Assembly (NCBI RefSeq): GCF_015100155.1 | Contig: NZ_JACKZA010000007.1 | Coordinates: 1-64,000 of the forward strand | Length of the DNA: 64,000 nt | Direction of reading: 5' to 3' | Origin: Acidithiobacillus sp. HP-2 | GTDB lineage: Bacteria > Pseudomonadota > Gammaproteobacteria > Acidithiobacillales > Acidithiobacillaceae | Shown here: positions 1-7,546 of the stretch, piece by piece | How positions within the stretch are numbered: position 1 is the stretch's first letter | Layout of the letters: every line of letters starts with the position of its first letter | Made by a program: the position numbers and the translations under genes | The notes under the pieces: model-generated | Seen by the model: the letters and a program-made list of their open reading frames with translations, nothing else | Database searches by the model: none | What the model was told of the DNA's origin: nothing

Positions 1-30
1 GGTGGGCTCGGAGATGTGTATAAGAGACAG
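1..30. other. Residual Nextera adapter / Tn5 mosaic end
   Basis: The contig opens with the Illumina Nextera read-2 adapter: bases 12-30 are the 19-base Tn5 mosaic end (AGATGTGTATAAGAGACAG) and bases 2-11 match the adapter arm before it. This is untrimmed library sequence, not genome. Read in frame it gives the familiar artefact peptide MGSEMCIRDR. True genomic sequence begins about base 31. Confidence 0.96.
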
Positions 31-299
31 GAATCATAGGTGGCTTGTTCCAGTTTACGGCTGGAAAAGACCCCGTTGGCATAGCCGTAGACCAGAATCG
101 CCAGGAGGGTGGCCGGGTGATAGGCCTTATGGCCACGACCTGCATATTGTTGGACCAGTAGCGAGAGATCGAGCTGATCAATGACTTCTACAATAAATCG
201 CGCCAGGTGCCCTTCCGGGAGCCAGTCGTCCATGGAGGGGGGCAGAAGATAATCGGTCTTGCGGTTAGTATCGAGGAAGTGGGCCATGAAATCACTCAT
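31..299 (-). CDS. IS1182-family transposase, N-terminal fragment (runs off contig end)
   Basis: Reading leftward from an ATG at 299 (or the in-frame ATG at 287) gives an uninterrupted frame of 89 codons up to the adapter. The peptide contains DYLLPPSMDDWLPEGHLARF, then a YHPA..L...LVYGYA.GVFSSRKLEQA segment, which is the DUF772-type N-terminal domain of IS1182/IS5-like transposases. Only this domain is visible; the catalytic part would lie beyond the contig end. An IS at a contig end is the usual result of repeat copies breaking an assembly. No terminal inverted repeat could be fixed in the 100 bases before the next gene. Confidence 0.85.
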
Positions 300-399
300 C
301 ACATTGAATTATAAGTAATTATATGATAATTCGACGCAAAGGGAAAGTCCGACAAGCTGCTAGTCAAGCACACGGCCCATTGTAGCATCAGGGCGGCAT

Positions 400-984
400 T
401 CAATCCGTGGGCGGGGCTGAAGGCAGATCGACGCCCGCATAGATGTCCTCTACTGAAAGTGCCAGGTCGACACATTGGCAGCGCAAACGATCGCTTTCCG
501 GGTCATTCAACAACTCGTACCACCAACCTTCAGGATGCCGGCGGAATGCCTCGACAACGATTTTTTCGCTATCCACCAAAACATATTCCTGCAGGCTAGG
601 AAGCGTCTGATAAGCTTGTAGCTTTTCACGACGGTCCACATTCGCCGTGCTCGCCGACAATACTTCGACGATAAGGCAAGGATCTTCCAGATAGAGGGTA
701 TCTCCGGACAAACGCTCGCCACAGCGCAACACCACATCGGGGTAATAAAAGGCATCTACAGCTTCCACCCGCACTTTCATATCGCTGTTCAGAACCTGGC
801 AGTGACTACCACGGGCTTTTTGCCAGAGCAGTCCATACAGATTGCCGACAATCTGGTTATGCCGCAGCTTGGCCCCGGCCATGGCATAAACCTGCCCGGC
901 CACATACTCGTGGCGTATATCGGCGCGCTCCTCACCTTCCAGATACTCTTTGCCAGACACCGGCCGTAACATGGCTATCTGCAT
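400..984 (-). CDS. Uma2-family (DUF820) putative endonuclease
   Basis: The 194-residue protein matches the Uma2/DUF820 pattern: an N-terminal YLEGEERADIRHEYVAGQVYAM segment (about 14-35), AKLRHNQIVGNL, a YYPDVVLRC strand (about 80-88), PCLIVEVLSAST (about 101-112) and REKLQAYQTLPSLQEYVLVD. The E, D and EV residues fit a PD-(D/E)XK nuclease fold. Uma2 proteins are abundant in cyanobacteria and sporadic elsewhere; their role is not settled and they often sit among mobile DNA, as here beside a transposase. The ATG at 984 follows a purine-rich stretch (AGGAGGAAAGG) that serves as a good ribosome site. It is monocistronic, separated by about 115 bases from the next gene. Confidence 0.85.
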   Translation of the reverse strand: MQIAMLRPVSGKEYLEGEERADIRHEYVAGQVYAMAGAKLRHNQIVGNLYGLLWQKARGSHCQVLNSDMKVRVEAVDAFYYPDVVLRCGERLSGDTLYLEDPCLIVEVLSASTANVDRREKLQAYQTLPSLQEYVLVDSEKIVVEAFRRHPEGWWYELLNDPESDRLRCQCVDLALSVEDIYAGVDLPSAPPTD

Positions 985-1099
985 AACCTTTCCTCCTGCC
1001 TCAGCGTATCAACAGCCCCCATCATAAGACTTGGAAGCTTCTGTGTCATCGCCGCAAGATGGCCAGAAATAGCGGGTAGCGCTGGGATCATTCTTCCCC

Positions 1100-2281
1100 T
1101 TAGGGCTTGATGTCGCGCCCCAAGCCATATTTGAGGCGGCGCGCAGGCAGATACCAGAACAAACCATCCAGCAGCATCAGGCAGCCTGCAGCAATCAGAA
1201 TATAATCGGTAAAGCTGTAGGGTGTTGCACCCAGTATTTTGTGCAGGGCCAGGCCCAGACCGATAAATGCCACACCGGTGCGGATCAGCGATAACCCGGT
1301 TCGGGCACGCGCGTAGGAGGCACGGTGACTGGCGGCAATGGTGCGCTGAGCCGCGAGCATATTACGCTCGCGGGCCAGATGGGTGCGCTCCTTGCTGGCC
1401 GGTACCGGGCGCAAAATCGAACAGTAACGGGGAATGGCTGCAGCCAGTCTGGCCAGGGCACTGGCATCTTCTGCCTCAACCGGCGCTTCGGGCAGGTGAT
1501 AGCGATCGGTAAAGCGCACGTTCTCGGTGGTGATATCAATCAAAGCACTTTGGCAGGGTAAATCCATGCGGCTGCCACGCACTTTCAGGTAATCAAACAA
1601 GCCAATCAGTGCCAGGACAATCCCGACCAACAAAATCAACAGATGATAGGATGAGAGGTCGTTGTGGGTGACTTTGGTCAGCACGTTGGCGAGCGCCACC
1701 ATGGCAAGCCCCCAGCGCAGCAACTTCATGGCCGTCCGAGCGCGGGCATGGGCCGTGCGATGCGCAGCCAGCTTGGTGCGCCAGTGCGCCATGGTGTTGC
1801 GCCAATAGGCCAGGCCCGTGCGCTCAATGCCAATGAGCAAGGGCGCCTCAGCATGCTTGTAGTCCTGTATGTACCAGCGTATGTCTTCTTTGAGCGCGAC
1901 ACGAAATTCGTAATGATGGGCCGGGACCAGGTCCTGAACCCGGGCACGCATACTCGGGTTGTTCGGGTCAGCCGCAGCGATAATGACCGTGTCCCCCATC
2001 TGCCGGATCGGAAACCACTCTCCGGCGCGCAAAACCTTGGCATCCAGGCCGGAAAACAGCTGTGGTACGGGCAGGCGTTCATCATATTGCGTGAAAGCGC
2101 AGTCATAATGCCGGGCTAGCGCGTCCAGCAAGGCGCAGCGCGTCATTGCCAATTCCTTCAATAAGATGCGTTCGGCGTCGATACCACGCTTGGCGGCACT
2201 ACGTAGTGCTGACTGGAGCAGGGTTTCACTCAGAATGCCCTGCTCAACCAGGGGATAATAGGGCGATATTTCAGTGTTCAT
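1100..2281 (-). CDS. MshEN-like domain plus two DUF202-like membrane modules
   Basis: This 393-residue protein starts at an ATG (2281) that overlaps the upstream gene by 11 bases. Residues about 8-125 (PLVEQGILSETLLQSALR..., then GEWFPIRQMGDTVIIAAADPNNPSMRARVQDL) resemble the N-terminal domain of GspE/PilB/MshE ATPases, which binds c-di-GMP in MshE; no ATPase follows. The rest holds two DUF202-like modules, each with RT heptads and two or three membrane helices (near 185-235 and 340-385) and ending in the repeated pattern GLFxYL. The last module carries RTGLSLIRTGVAFIGLG, the DUF202 signature. Function is unknown; a membrane sensor or scaffold is inferred. It is presumably co-translated with the gene at 2271-3821, of which it looks like a paralogue. 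Confidence 0.7.
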   Translation of the reverse strand: MNTEISPYYPLVEQGILSETLLQSALRSAAKRGIDAERILLKELAMTRCALLDALARHYDCAFTQYDERLPVPQLFSGLDAKVLRAGEWFPIRQMGDTVIIAAADPNNPSMRARVQDLVPAHHYEFRVALKEDIRWYIQDYKHAEAPLLIGIERTGLAYWRNTMAHWRTKLAAHRTAHARARTAMKLLRWGLAMVALANVLTKVTHNDLSSYHLLILLVGIVLALIGLFDYLKVRGSRMDLPCQSALIDITTENVRFTDRYHLPEAPVEAEDASALARLAAAIPRYCSILRPVPASKERTHLARERNMLAAQRTIAASHRASYARARTGLSLIRTGVAFIGLGLALHKILGATPYSFTDYILIAAGCLMLLDGLFWYLPARRLKYGLGRDIKP

Positions 2282-3821
2282 GTGGATAATGGCTGCGCTT
2301 CCAGGCGCTTTTCGGTTGACTGTAATCGGCATCGGCGATTTCAAAACTACCGTCGATAAGTGGTGAACTGCGCTTGACCCGTTCTGCCGGCAGATACCAG
2401 CGCAGGCCATCGACAATGAGGTACAGACCAATGATCACCAACACGGCATCAAAAACTGTCCAGAGGATGTCTACATGGCCCGTAAATTCGAAATAAATGT
2501 AGAGCCCGGCGCCCACCGTCATGATGCTGAAGCCGGTGCGGATGAAAGCCATGCCGGTGCGCGCCCGGGCCATGACCGTCCGCAGCCGCGACATGACGTT
2601 GCGTTTGTCCGCAAGGGTGGTGCGCTCCAGAGCCAGGCCGGTAGTTGCAAATACTCCTGGGCGCGACTGCCCGGCATTGGCCTCCACTACCGGATCCATT
2701 TTGTGGGTATAAAGGCATAAGGAGGGAAAAATGCGGTCCCAAGGCCCGCGTTTACCGTGGGCATTACTTACCGCTTCCAGCGCACGATTGGCGGCATTCC
2801 GCCCGGGATGGTACCAGAGAAAACCCTCCACCAGCATGAAAAGACCAATCGCAATCAGACTCCAGTCAAAAATCGACCAGGGACCGGCAGGGAATTTGCG
2901 GATGAAGCCAATGCCGATGGCTGCAAAAGCCACACCCGTCCGGGCAAAGGCGAGTCCCGTCCGCGCCTTGGCCATCATCGTCCGCAGATAAGCCAGAATG
3001 GTGCGTTCCTCAGCGAGATTCGTCCGGTCATTCGCCAGGAAACGCCGCCTTTCGACTGGAGAAAGCGCATCCCAGGCCGCGCGCAACCCGGCAGCACCTG
3101 CAACCACCGGACTGCGTCGAAATGCCATCTGCCCGCCCGGATCGATCACATTCAGGGCTGAATAGTTTTCGGGAACCGCGTAGGGGAGATAGGTTTTGAT
3201 GGCGCGCGATTCCCGACGCGCCGGCAGATACCAGAGCAGGCCGTCAATCATGGCCAGAATCCCGAAAACCAGGAGTGGGATTTCAAAAAACAACCAGGCC
3301 CCACCACCAAATAAGCGCAAAAAAGCGACACCAATACTGGTCAACGCGACTCCCGTACGTGCCAGGGCAAGCCCGGTGCGGCTGCGCGCAAAACGGGTCC
3401 GTTGCGCGGAGTAGCGGGTGCGTTCTCCGGCCAGATAGGTACGGACTTTAGCCAGGGGTGTACGCCCGCCATAAACGGGAAAATCGTCATTCAGATCGGC
3501 GCTGTTTTCAATCAGACGAATGAGGTCGGGGCGCGTAGCCACCCTGAGAGTAAGGTTTTCGACACCAAGGGTTTGCCGGATATGCGCCAGCAAAGCGGGA
3601 TCATCCGGCGTACAGGCTATGACTTCGGCGCTTTCCGCCGTCCAGGCCACAGGCAACCATAACTCGTTTCTGAGCGTGTCCACGTCGAGTCGGCGGAGAA
3701 TTGCCTGCGATGCAACCAGCCCCTCGTCGTATTCGGCTACAGGACAACCATAGCGGTCCTTCAAGTCATCAATCAGTTTCTCTTTAGGCAATGCGTCTAT
3801 CGTAATACCCCAAATGAACAA
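2271..3821 (-). CDS. MshEN-like domain plus three DUF202 membrane modules
   Basis: A 516-residue membrane protein. Residues about 10-105 (ELWLPVAWTAESAEVIACTP, then ATRPDLIRLI) look like a shortened GspE/MshE N-terminal domain. Three DUF202 modules follow at about 120-203, 262-341 and 397-480. Each begins with four to five RTxxxxx heptads (for example RTRYSAQ RTRFARS RTGLALA), runs into GVAF or similar, and has further membrane helices ending in DGLxWYLP or EGFLWYHP. Normal DUF202 proteins (YidH) have one module and about 110 residues. The start used is TTG at 3821, the first possible after an in-frame stop; the N-terminal region that the partner protein has before CALLDALARHYD is missing, so the start could be wrong or the 5' end damaged. 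Function unknown. Confidence 0.7.
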   Translation of the reverse strand: MFIWGITIDALPKEKLIDDLKDRYGCPVAEYDEGLVASQAILRRLDVDTLRNELWLPVAWTAESAEVIACTPDDPALLAHIRQTLGVENLTLRVATRPDLIRLIENSADLNDDFPVYGGRTPLAKVRTYLAGERTRYSAQRTRFARSRTGLALARTGVALTSIGVAFLRLFGGGAWLFFEIPLLVFGILAMIDGLLWYLPARRESRAIKTYLPYAVPENYSALNVIDPGGQMAFRRSPVVAGAAGLRAAWDALSPVERRRFLANDRTNLAEERTILAYLRTMMAKARTGLAFARTGVAFAAIGIGFIRKFPAGPWSIFDWSLIAIGLFMLVEGFLWYHPGRNAANRALEAVSNAHGKRGPWDRIFPSLCLYTHKMDPVVEANAGQSRPGVFATTGLALERTTLADKRNVMSRLRTVMARARTGMAFIRTGFSIMTVGAGLYIYFEFTGHVDILWTVFDAVLVIIGLYLIVDGLRWYLPAERVKRSSPLIDGSFEIADADYSQPKSAWKRSHYPHEH

Positions 3822-3977
3822 CCATCAGCAGCTCAGTGCTCACTGCACTGCGCAGACACATTCCTGCGCAGATATGCAGATGCAAACCGCCTATTATAAA
3901 CAAATCGCGGCAGCAGTGACCAGCCGTAGTCGCGGGCAATAAAATTTCTGGATAGATAGATTATGAATTGATCCATT

Positions 3978-4015
3978 AAAAAAGGATGCATGGACAGCAA
4001 GCTGTCTTATGCACC
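3978..4015 (-). terminator. Intrinsic terminator of the porin-DsrE operon
   Basis: On the minus strand a stem GGTGCAT-AA-GACAGC / GCTGTC-C-ATGCATCC with a two-base loop is followed by six T residues. It sits about 30 bases past the DsrE-like stop codon. The stretch from here to the DUF202 gene (3822-3977) shows nothing else recognisable. Confidence 0.8.
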
Positions 4016-4046
4016 CTAAGGACGGAAGAACGATCGCAGAATGTTA

Positions 4047-4565
4047 TCAGGGCTTGATATAGCTGAAGCCGGCATGCTCCAGCTGCATGATGCGGACGAT
4101 TCCTGCCGGCACAATAACCACAGAGTGATCCAGCTTGGGAAGATGGCCAGTTTTCTTCTTGAACTCTTCCATGCTGTTATGGCACACATCGAACTCCACC
4201 CCCTCAGCATTAATCGCGGCAATGCGACTCGCCACCGGGCTGTTGGGAAGATACATTTTGATGCCCGGCCCAAATGCCACGACAACAATCTGAACCTTTT
4301 CCTGACCAAAATAATTGAGCAGGTTTTGCGCATTATTCAAAGTAAGATTCCAGCGGGCCGGATTATCCTGACTGACCTGGATCACCACATGATGCTCGGC
4401 AAAAGGCAAGTCATGTATAAAAGCAGGGTGATTAAAATGAAAATCATGGAGCATCGAAACATTGGCTGAATCGACATTGGCCGAAGCAGTGGCCATGCCC
4501 AACATGCCCATCACCGGCAAAACGCTGGCCAATACGGCCACCTTCAAAAAGCTCTTCAATAACAT
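4047..4565 (-). CDS. Secreted DsrE/DsrF-like protein
   Basis: The 172-residue product has a signal peptide (LLKSFLKVAVLASVLPVMGML...ASA) and then a DsrE-like fold: HVVIQVSQDNPARWNLTLNN (about 78-97), KVQIVVVAFGPGIKMYL, and GVEFDVCHNSM with the single conserved cysteine. Related exported proteins occur in many sulfur-oxidising bacteria, but cytoplasmic DsrE sulfur carriers are the characterised ones, so a sulfur-transfer role is inferred only. The start is set at the ATG at 4565, six bases after AGGAG; two nearby upstream starts (4571, 4598) are less well placed. It follows the porin by 22 bases and shares its terminator. Confidence 0.8.
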   Translation of the reverse strand: MLLKSFLKVAVLASVLPVMGMLGMATASANVDSANVSMLHDFHFNHPAFIHDLPFAEHHVVIQVSQDNPARWNLTLNNAQNLLNYFGQEKVQIVVVAFGPGIKMYLPNSPVASRIAAINAEGVEFDVCHNSMEEFKKKTGHLPKLDHSVVIVPAGIVRIMQLEHAGFSYIKP

Positions 4566-4587
4566 CACCATCTCCTCGTTATCTTCA

Positions 4588-5913
4588 TCAAAAGGCAATC
4601 ATCGCCTGCATGGCAAATTCATTATCCACGGCATCGGAAATACTATTCGCAACAGGATTAGGCTGATGCGGTACACCCAGCGTCCGGAAGTAGTAACCGG
4701 CCATGATTTTGGTCAGTGGCGTGAAGTGATACTGCAGACCAATGGCCCAGGTTTTGAATATGCGTTGCTGTGCCGGATCATTCGGCAAGCGGTCGTAATA
4801 GTCATAACGTAAATTCGCTTCAATATGCCTGGTCAAAAACAAGCCGCCTTCCAGCATGTAACCATTGGCCGTGTTCTGGCTGCCGGGATAAAGTTGGGTG
4901 TTGGTCAGTGGCGCAGCCAGACCAGGGGCGCTGCTGAATGCCGAAGCTGCCGATATCCAGCCGGTACCACGCATATACTGGAAGCGGAATTGCCGGCCCC
5001 ATTGGTGCATATAGCCTTGCAAATACTGCACATCCACGCCGTAGCGATTCATACTGTAACTGGCGTCATTCAATTCAGGACTGGCATGCTGATACCAGAT
5101 ACCCGCCTGCACATCGCTACGGAAGGGTCCTTTCCCCCCGAATATATAAGCTTCCTGCAGACGCGCAGCATAAAGGGGACTGCTCGATTGGTTACCGGCA
5201 GCCACGGTTCCAAACATTCCGATCATGGCGCCATAGGTAAATTCCCAATGACCGTTACGGAACCAGTCAAAAGCCATGATGCCTGGATAGCGGAAGGCAT
5301 TAACACCCAGAGTCTGTTGACCATTAATCAAATAGGCGTTCAGGTCAGGATTGATTTTGTAAGGATTGCTGGAGTTATACATTGGTTGCTGCATCAATTG
5401 CCCAATCATTGTCGATGACAACACAAAGTTATAACTCATAAATCCTTGCATGGCTCCTTCGGCGCTTGGTGCACGAATAAGACCTGCTTCAATTCTGGCC
5501 CCTGGAATATAACTGAAGGTAAAATGCCCATCAATGAGGCCAGGTTGATAACCGCCACGCACACGCGTGAAACCATTATCACCAAACTCCCCACCAAAAA
5601 AATAGGAAATATGCTTGTTCAGGTTTCCGCGAAACATGATTCGCGCCCGCAGAATATTAGCGGTAGTGCTTTGGGAAAATCCTGGAGCTATGAGATCAAT
5701 ATGCGGAATCTGATTTTTTTCAAGGCTGTCTTCCTGGCCGGATTGTGCATATAAACTCGGCTCAATAAATCCCGAAACACCAAATAACGGGGCTTTGGCA
5801 GGAGAAGTTCCCTGCAACTCGAACCAGTTGGCGGCATGGGCTAGCGGGGATAACCCAAGCATGGCTGCTGCGACAATAAGTGTATTTCTGGAAATTTTAT
5901 GGCCGTGATACAT
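4588..5913 (-). CDS. Outer-membrane porin, beta-barrel
   Basis: A 441-residue outer-membrane protein. It has a signal peptide (NTLIVAAAMLGLSPLAHA), then alternating beta-strand patterns rich in aromatic girdle residues (HISYFFGGEFGDNGF, RYDYYDRL) and ends in a C-terminal phenylalanine (QAMIAF), the barrel-assembly signal. Overall it resembles the phosphate-selective porin O/P or carbohydrate-porin type, but the solute cannot be told. The start is the ATG at 5913, eight bases after GAGG; a GTG nine bases upstream is the alternative. It is first in a two-gene operon with the DsrE-like protein. The upstream 170 bases are AT-rich and contain a 7-bp inverted repeat (CCACAAT...ATTGTGG, 6031-6057) of unknown meaning. 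Confidence 0.82.
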   Translation of the reverse strand: MYHGHKISRNTLIVAAAMLGLSPLAHAANWFELQGTSPAKAPLFGVSGFIEPSLYAQSGQEDSLEKNQIPHIDLIAPGFSQSTTANILRARIMFRGNLNKHISYFFGGEFGDNGFTRVRGGYQPGLIDGHFTFSYIPGARIEAGLIRAPSAEGAMQGFMSYNFVLSSTMIGQLMQQPMYNSSNPYKINPDLNAYLINGQQTLGVNAFRYPGIMAFDWFRNGHWEFTYGAMIGMFGTVAAGNQSSSPLYAARLQEAYIFGGKGPFRSDVQAGIWYQHASPELNDASYSMNRYGVDVQYLQGYMHQWGRQFRFQYMRGTGWISAASAFSSAPGLAAPLTNTQLYPGSQNTANGYMLEGGLFLTRHIEANLRYDYYDRLPNDPAQQRIFKTWAIGLQYHFTPLTKIMAGYYFRTLGVPHQPNPVANSISDAVDNEFAMQAMIAF

Positions 5914-6084
5914 GTTTATCACCTCGCGATGTTTTGGCTGAATATTTATATTTTGAAATAAACGACGACCAACAACGTGGGAATGCCGTTGACCTTCGCC
6001 TTACGGACAAAAAGGTTAGCAATGTTCGTGCCACAATGAAACCCATGCTTATTGTGGAAGAGGATTCGCCAATGCGGACAAAAT

Positions 6085-6102
6085 AGCACAAGGACTTGTG
6101 CT
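6085..6102 (-). terminator. Probable terminator of the MFS transporter gene
   Basis: A perfect 8-bp stem AGCACAAG / CTTGTGCT with a two-base loop lies 35 bases past the transporter stop codon and is followed on the minus strand by ATTTTGT. The T run is short, so efficiency is uncertain. Confidence 0.6.
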
Positions 6103-6136
6103 TAAAAGAACACAACAAATAATCCATATTCCTCTA

Positions 6137-7507
6137 TTAAGGAATACTAATAAATTGTCGCTCTATTTCTTCGAGACTCAGGCCTTTGGTTTCTGGCACC
6201 AGCTTCAGGGTGAACAGTATGGCCAAAAAAGTCATGAGGGCGTAAATCAGAAAAGTTGCACCACGGCCAATGGCGCCAACGAGATCCAGAAAAACTCCAG
6301 CCACCAGCATGTTAGCCAGCCAGTTGATCACCGTGGCCAGACTCATGGCGCGACCACGAATAGCCAGCGGGAAAATTTCAGAAATCAACAACCAGAATAT
6401 CGGCCCTAAACTCATCGCGAAAAAAGCGACAAATACCGCCGAGGTCACAACGATGAGCGCAGCCCCCAACGCTCCCTGCAAATTCGTTAAAAACTCCAGC
6501 GAGAGGCCCAGCAAGCTGAACAGCATGCCCCACAATCCCCATAACAACAATTTGCGACGTCCCAGACTATCCAAAAAGCGCATGGAAATGATGGTCGCCA
6601 GGACATTCACCAAGCCAATGCCGCCCGTCGCCAGAATGGCCATGAAAGGAGAAGACAATCCAGTCTCCTGCAAAATCTTCGGCGCATAGTACAAAACGAT
6701 ATTGATGCCGGTGATCTGCTGAAAAACGGCCAGGCCCACAGCGATGACCATCAGGCGACGCAGTTTCCGGTTATTGAACAGGCTACGCAACGCCATAGGC
6801 TCGGTGTTCGCATTGCCCAGCTGTAAGGATTCCAGCTCTTCTGCCACCAGCGCCGTACTGCGCAAATACTGCAAAGCGGATTTGGCCCGATCGATGAGCC
6901 CTTGCCTGATGAGCCAGCGCGGACTCTCCGGCAACATCCACATTCCCACAAAAAGAATAAGCGCGGGCAAGGCTCCCAACCCCAGCATCCAGCGCCAGCC
7001 ACTGCCAAGGTCGCTAAACAGGAGATCTACCCCATAGGAAATGAAAATCCCGATGCTGATGTAAAGCTGATTAATGGTGACAATGGCCCCGCGCCGCTCT
7101 GGCGTGGTAATTTCAGCCAGGTAAAGCGGGGTCACCGTTGAAGCCACCCCAATAGCCAGTCCCAGAAAGGCGCGCCCCAGAAAAAGGAGTGCCACACTGT
7201 TGGCAGACGCTGCCAAAAGACTTCCGAAAACAAACAGTGCGGCAGTTGCCAGCAAAATCCGGCGCCGTCCCCATCGGTCTGCCAGCAACCCGGAAATAGC
7301 GGCGCCCAACGCGGCACCAGCCAAGGCCACCGCCACGAACAATCCCTGCATGCTGCCATTGAGCTGGAAGTCATGCGCCAGAAAGAGCAAAACCCCCGCA
7401 ACCACCCCGGTTCCATAACCAAACAGGAGGCCACCCAGACCAGCTATCACAGCAATCAGCACAAATCGCCAATCCCGATGTTTTACTGACCGTTCGGGCT
7501 GCAGCAT
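6137..7507 (-). CDS. Sugar-porter family MFS transporter
   Basis: The 456-residue protein has twelve predicted membrane segments and all the sugar-porter marks: GYGTGVVAGVLLF in helix 1, the loop motif LADRWGRRR (about 81-89), PLYLAEITTPERRG, PESPRWLIRQG in the central loop, QQITGINIVLYYAPKI in helix 7, LGRRKLL, and the closing PETKGLSLEEIE. Proton-coupled sugar or polyol uptake is the family role; the substrate cannot be read from sequence. The ATG at 7507 follows GGGGG by four bases. It is monocistronic. A sugar importer in an apparent autotroph would feed mixotrophic growth or compatible-solute uptake. Confidence 0.9.
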   Translation of the reverse strand: MLQPERSVKHRDWRFVLIAVIAGLGGLLFGYGTGVVAGVLLFLAHDFQLNGSMQGLFVAVALAGAALGAAISGLLADRWGRRRILLATAALFVFGSLLAASANSVALLFLGRAFLGLAIGVASTVTPLYLAEITTPERRGAIVTINQLYISIGIFISYGVDLLFSDLGSGWRWMLGLGALPALILFVGMWMLPESPRWLIRQGLIDRAKSALQYLRSTALVAEELESLQLGNANTEPMALRSLFNNRKLRRLMVIAVGLAVFQQITGINIVLYYAPKILQETGLSSPFMAILATGGIGLVNVLATIISMRFLDSLGRRKLLLWGLWGMLFSLLGLSLEFLTNLQGALGAALIVVTSAVFVAFFAMSLGPIFWLLISEIFPLAIRGRAMSLATVINWLANMLVAGVFLDLVGAIGRGATFLIYALMTFLAILFTLKLVPETKGLSLEEIERQFISIP

Positions 7508-7546
7508 GCTACCCCCAATACTTCCTGAATCGCGCGTTTCTGGCGC

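Noticed and set aside
2-184. 60-codon frame at the contig start
   Set aside because: It begins in the sequencing adapter and is antisense to the transposase.
2400-3420. Possible CRISPR or DNA tandem repeat suggested by 21-bp periodicity
   Set aside because: The period comes from the RT heptads in the coded protein; no spacer-repeat structure exists.
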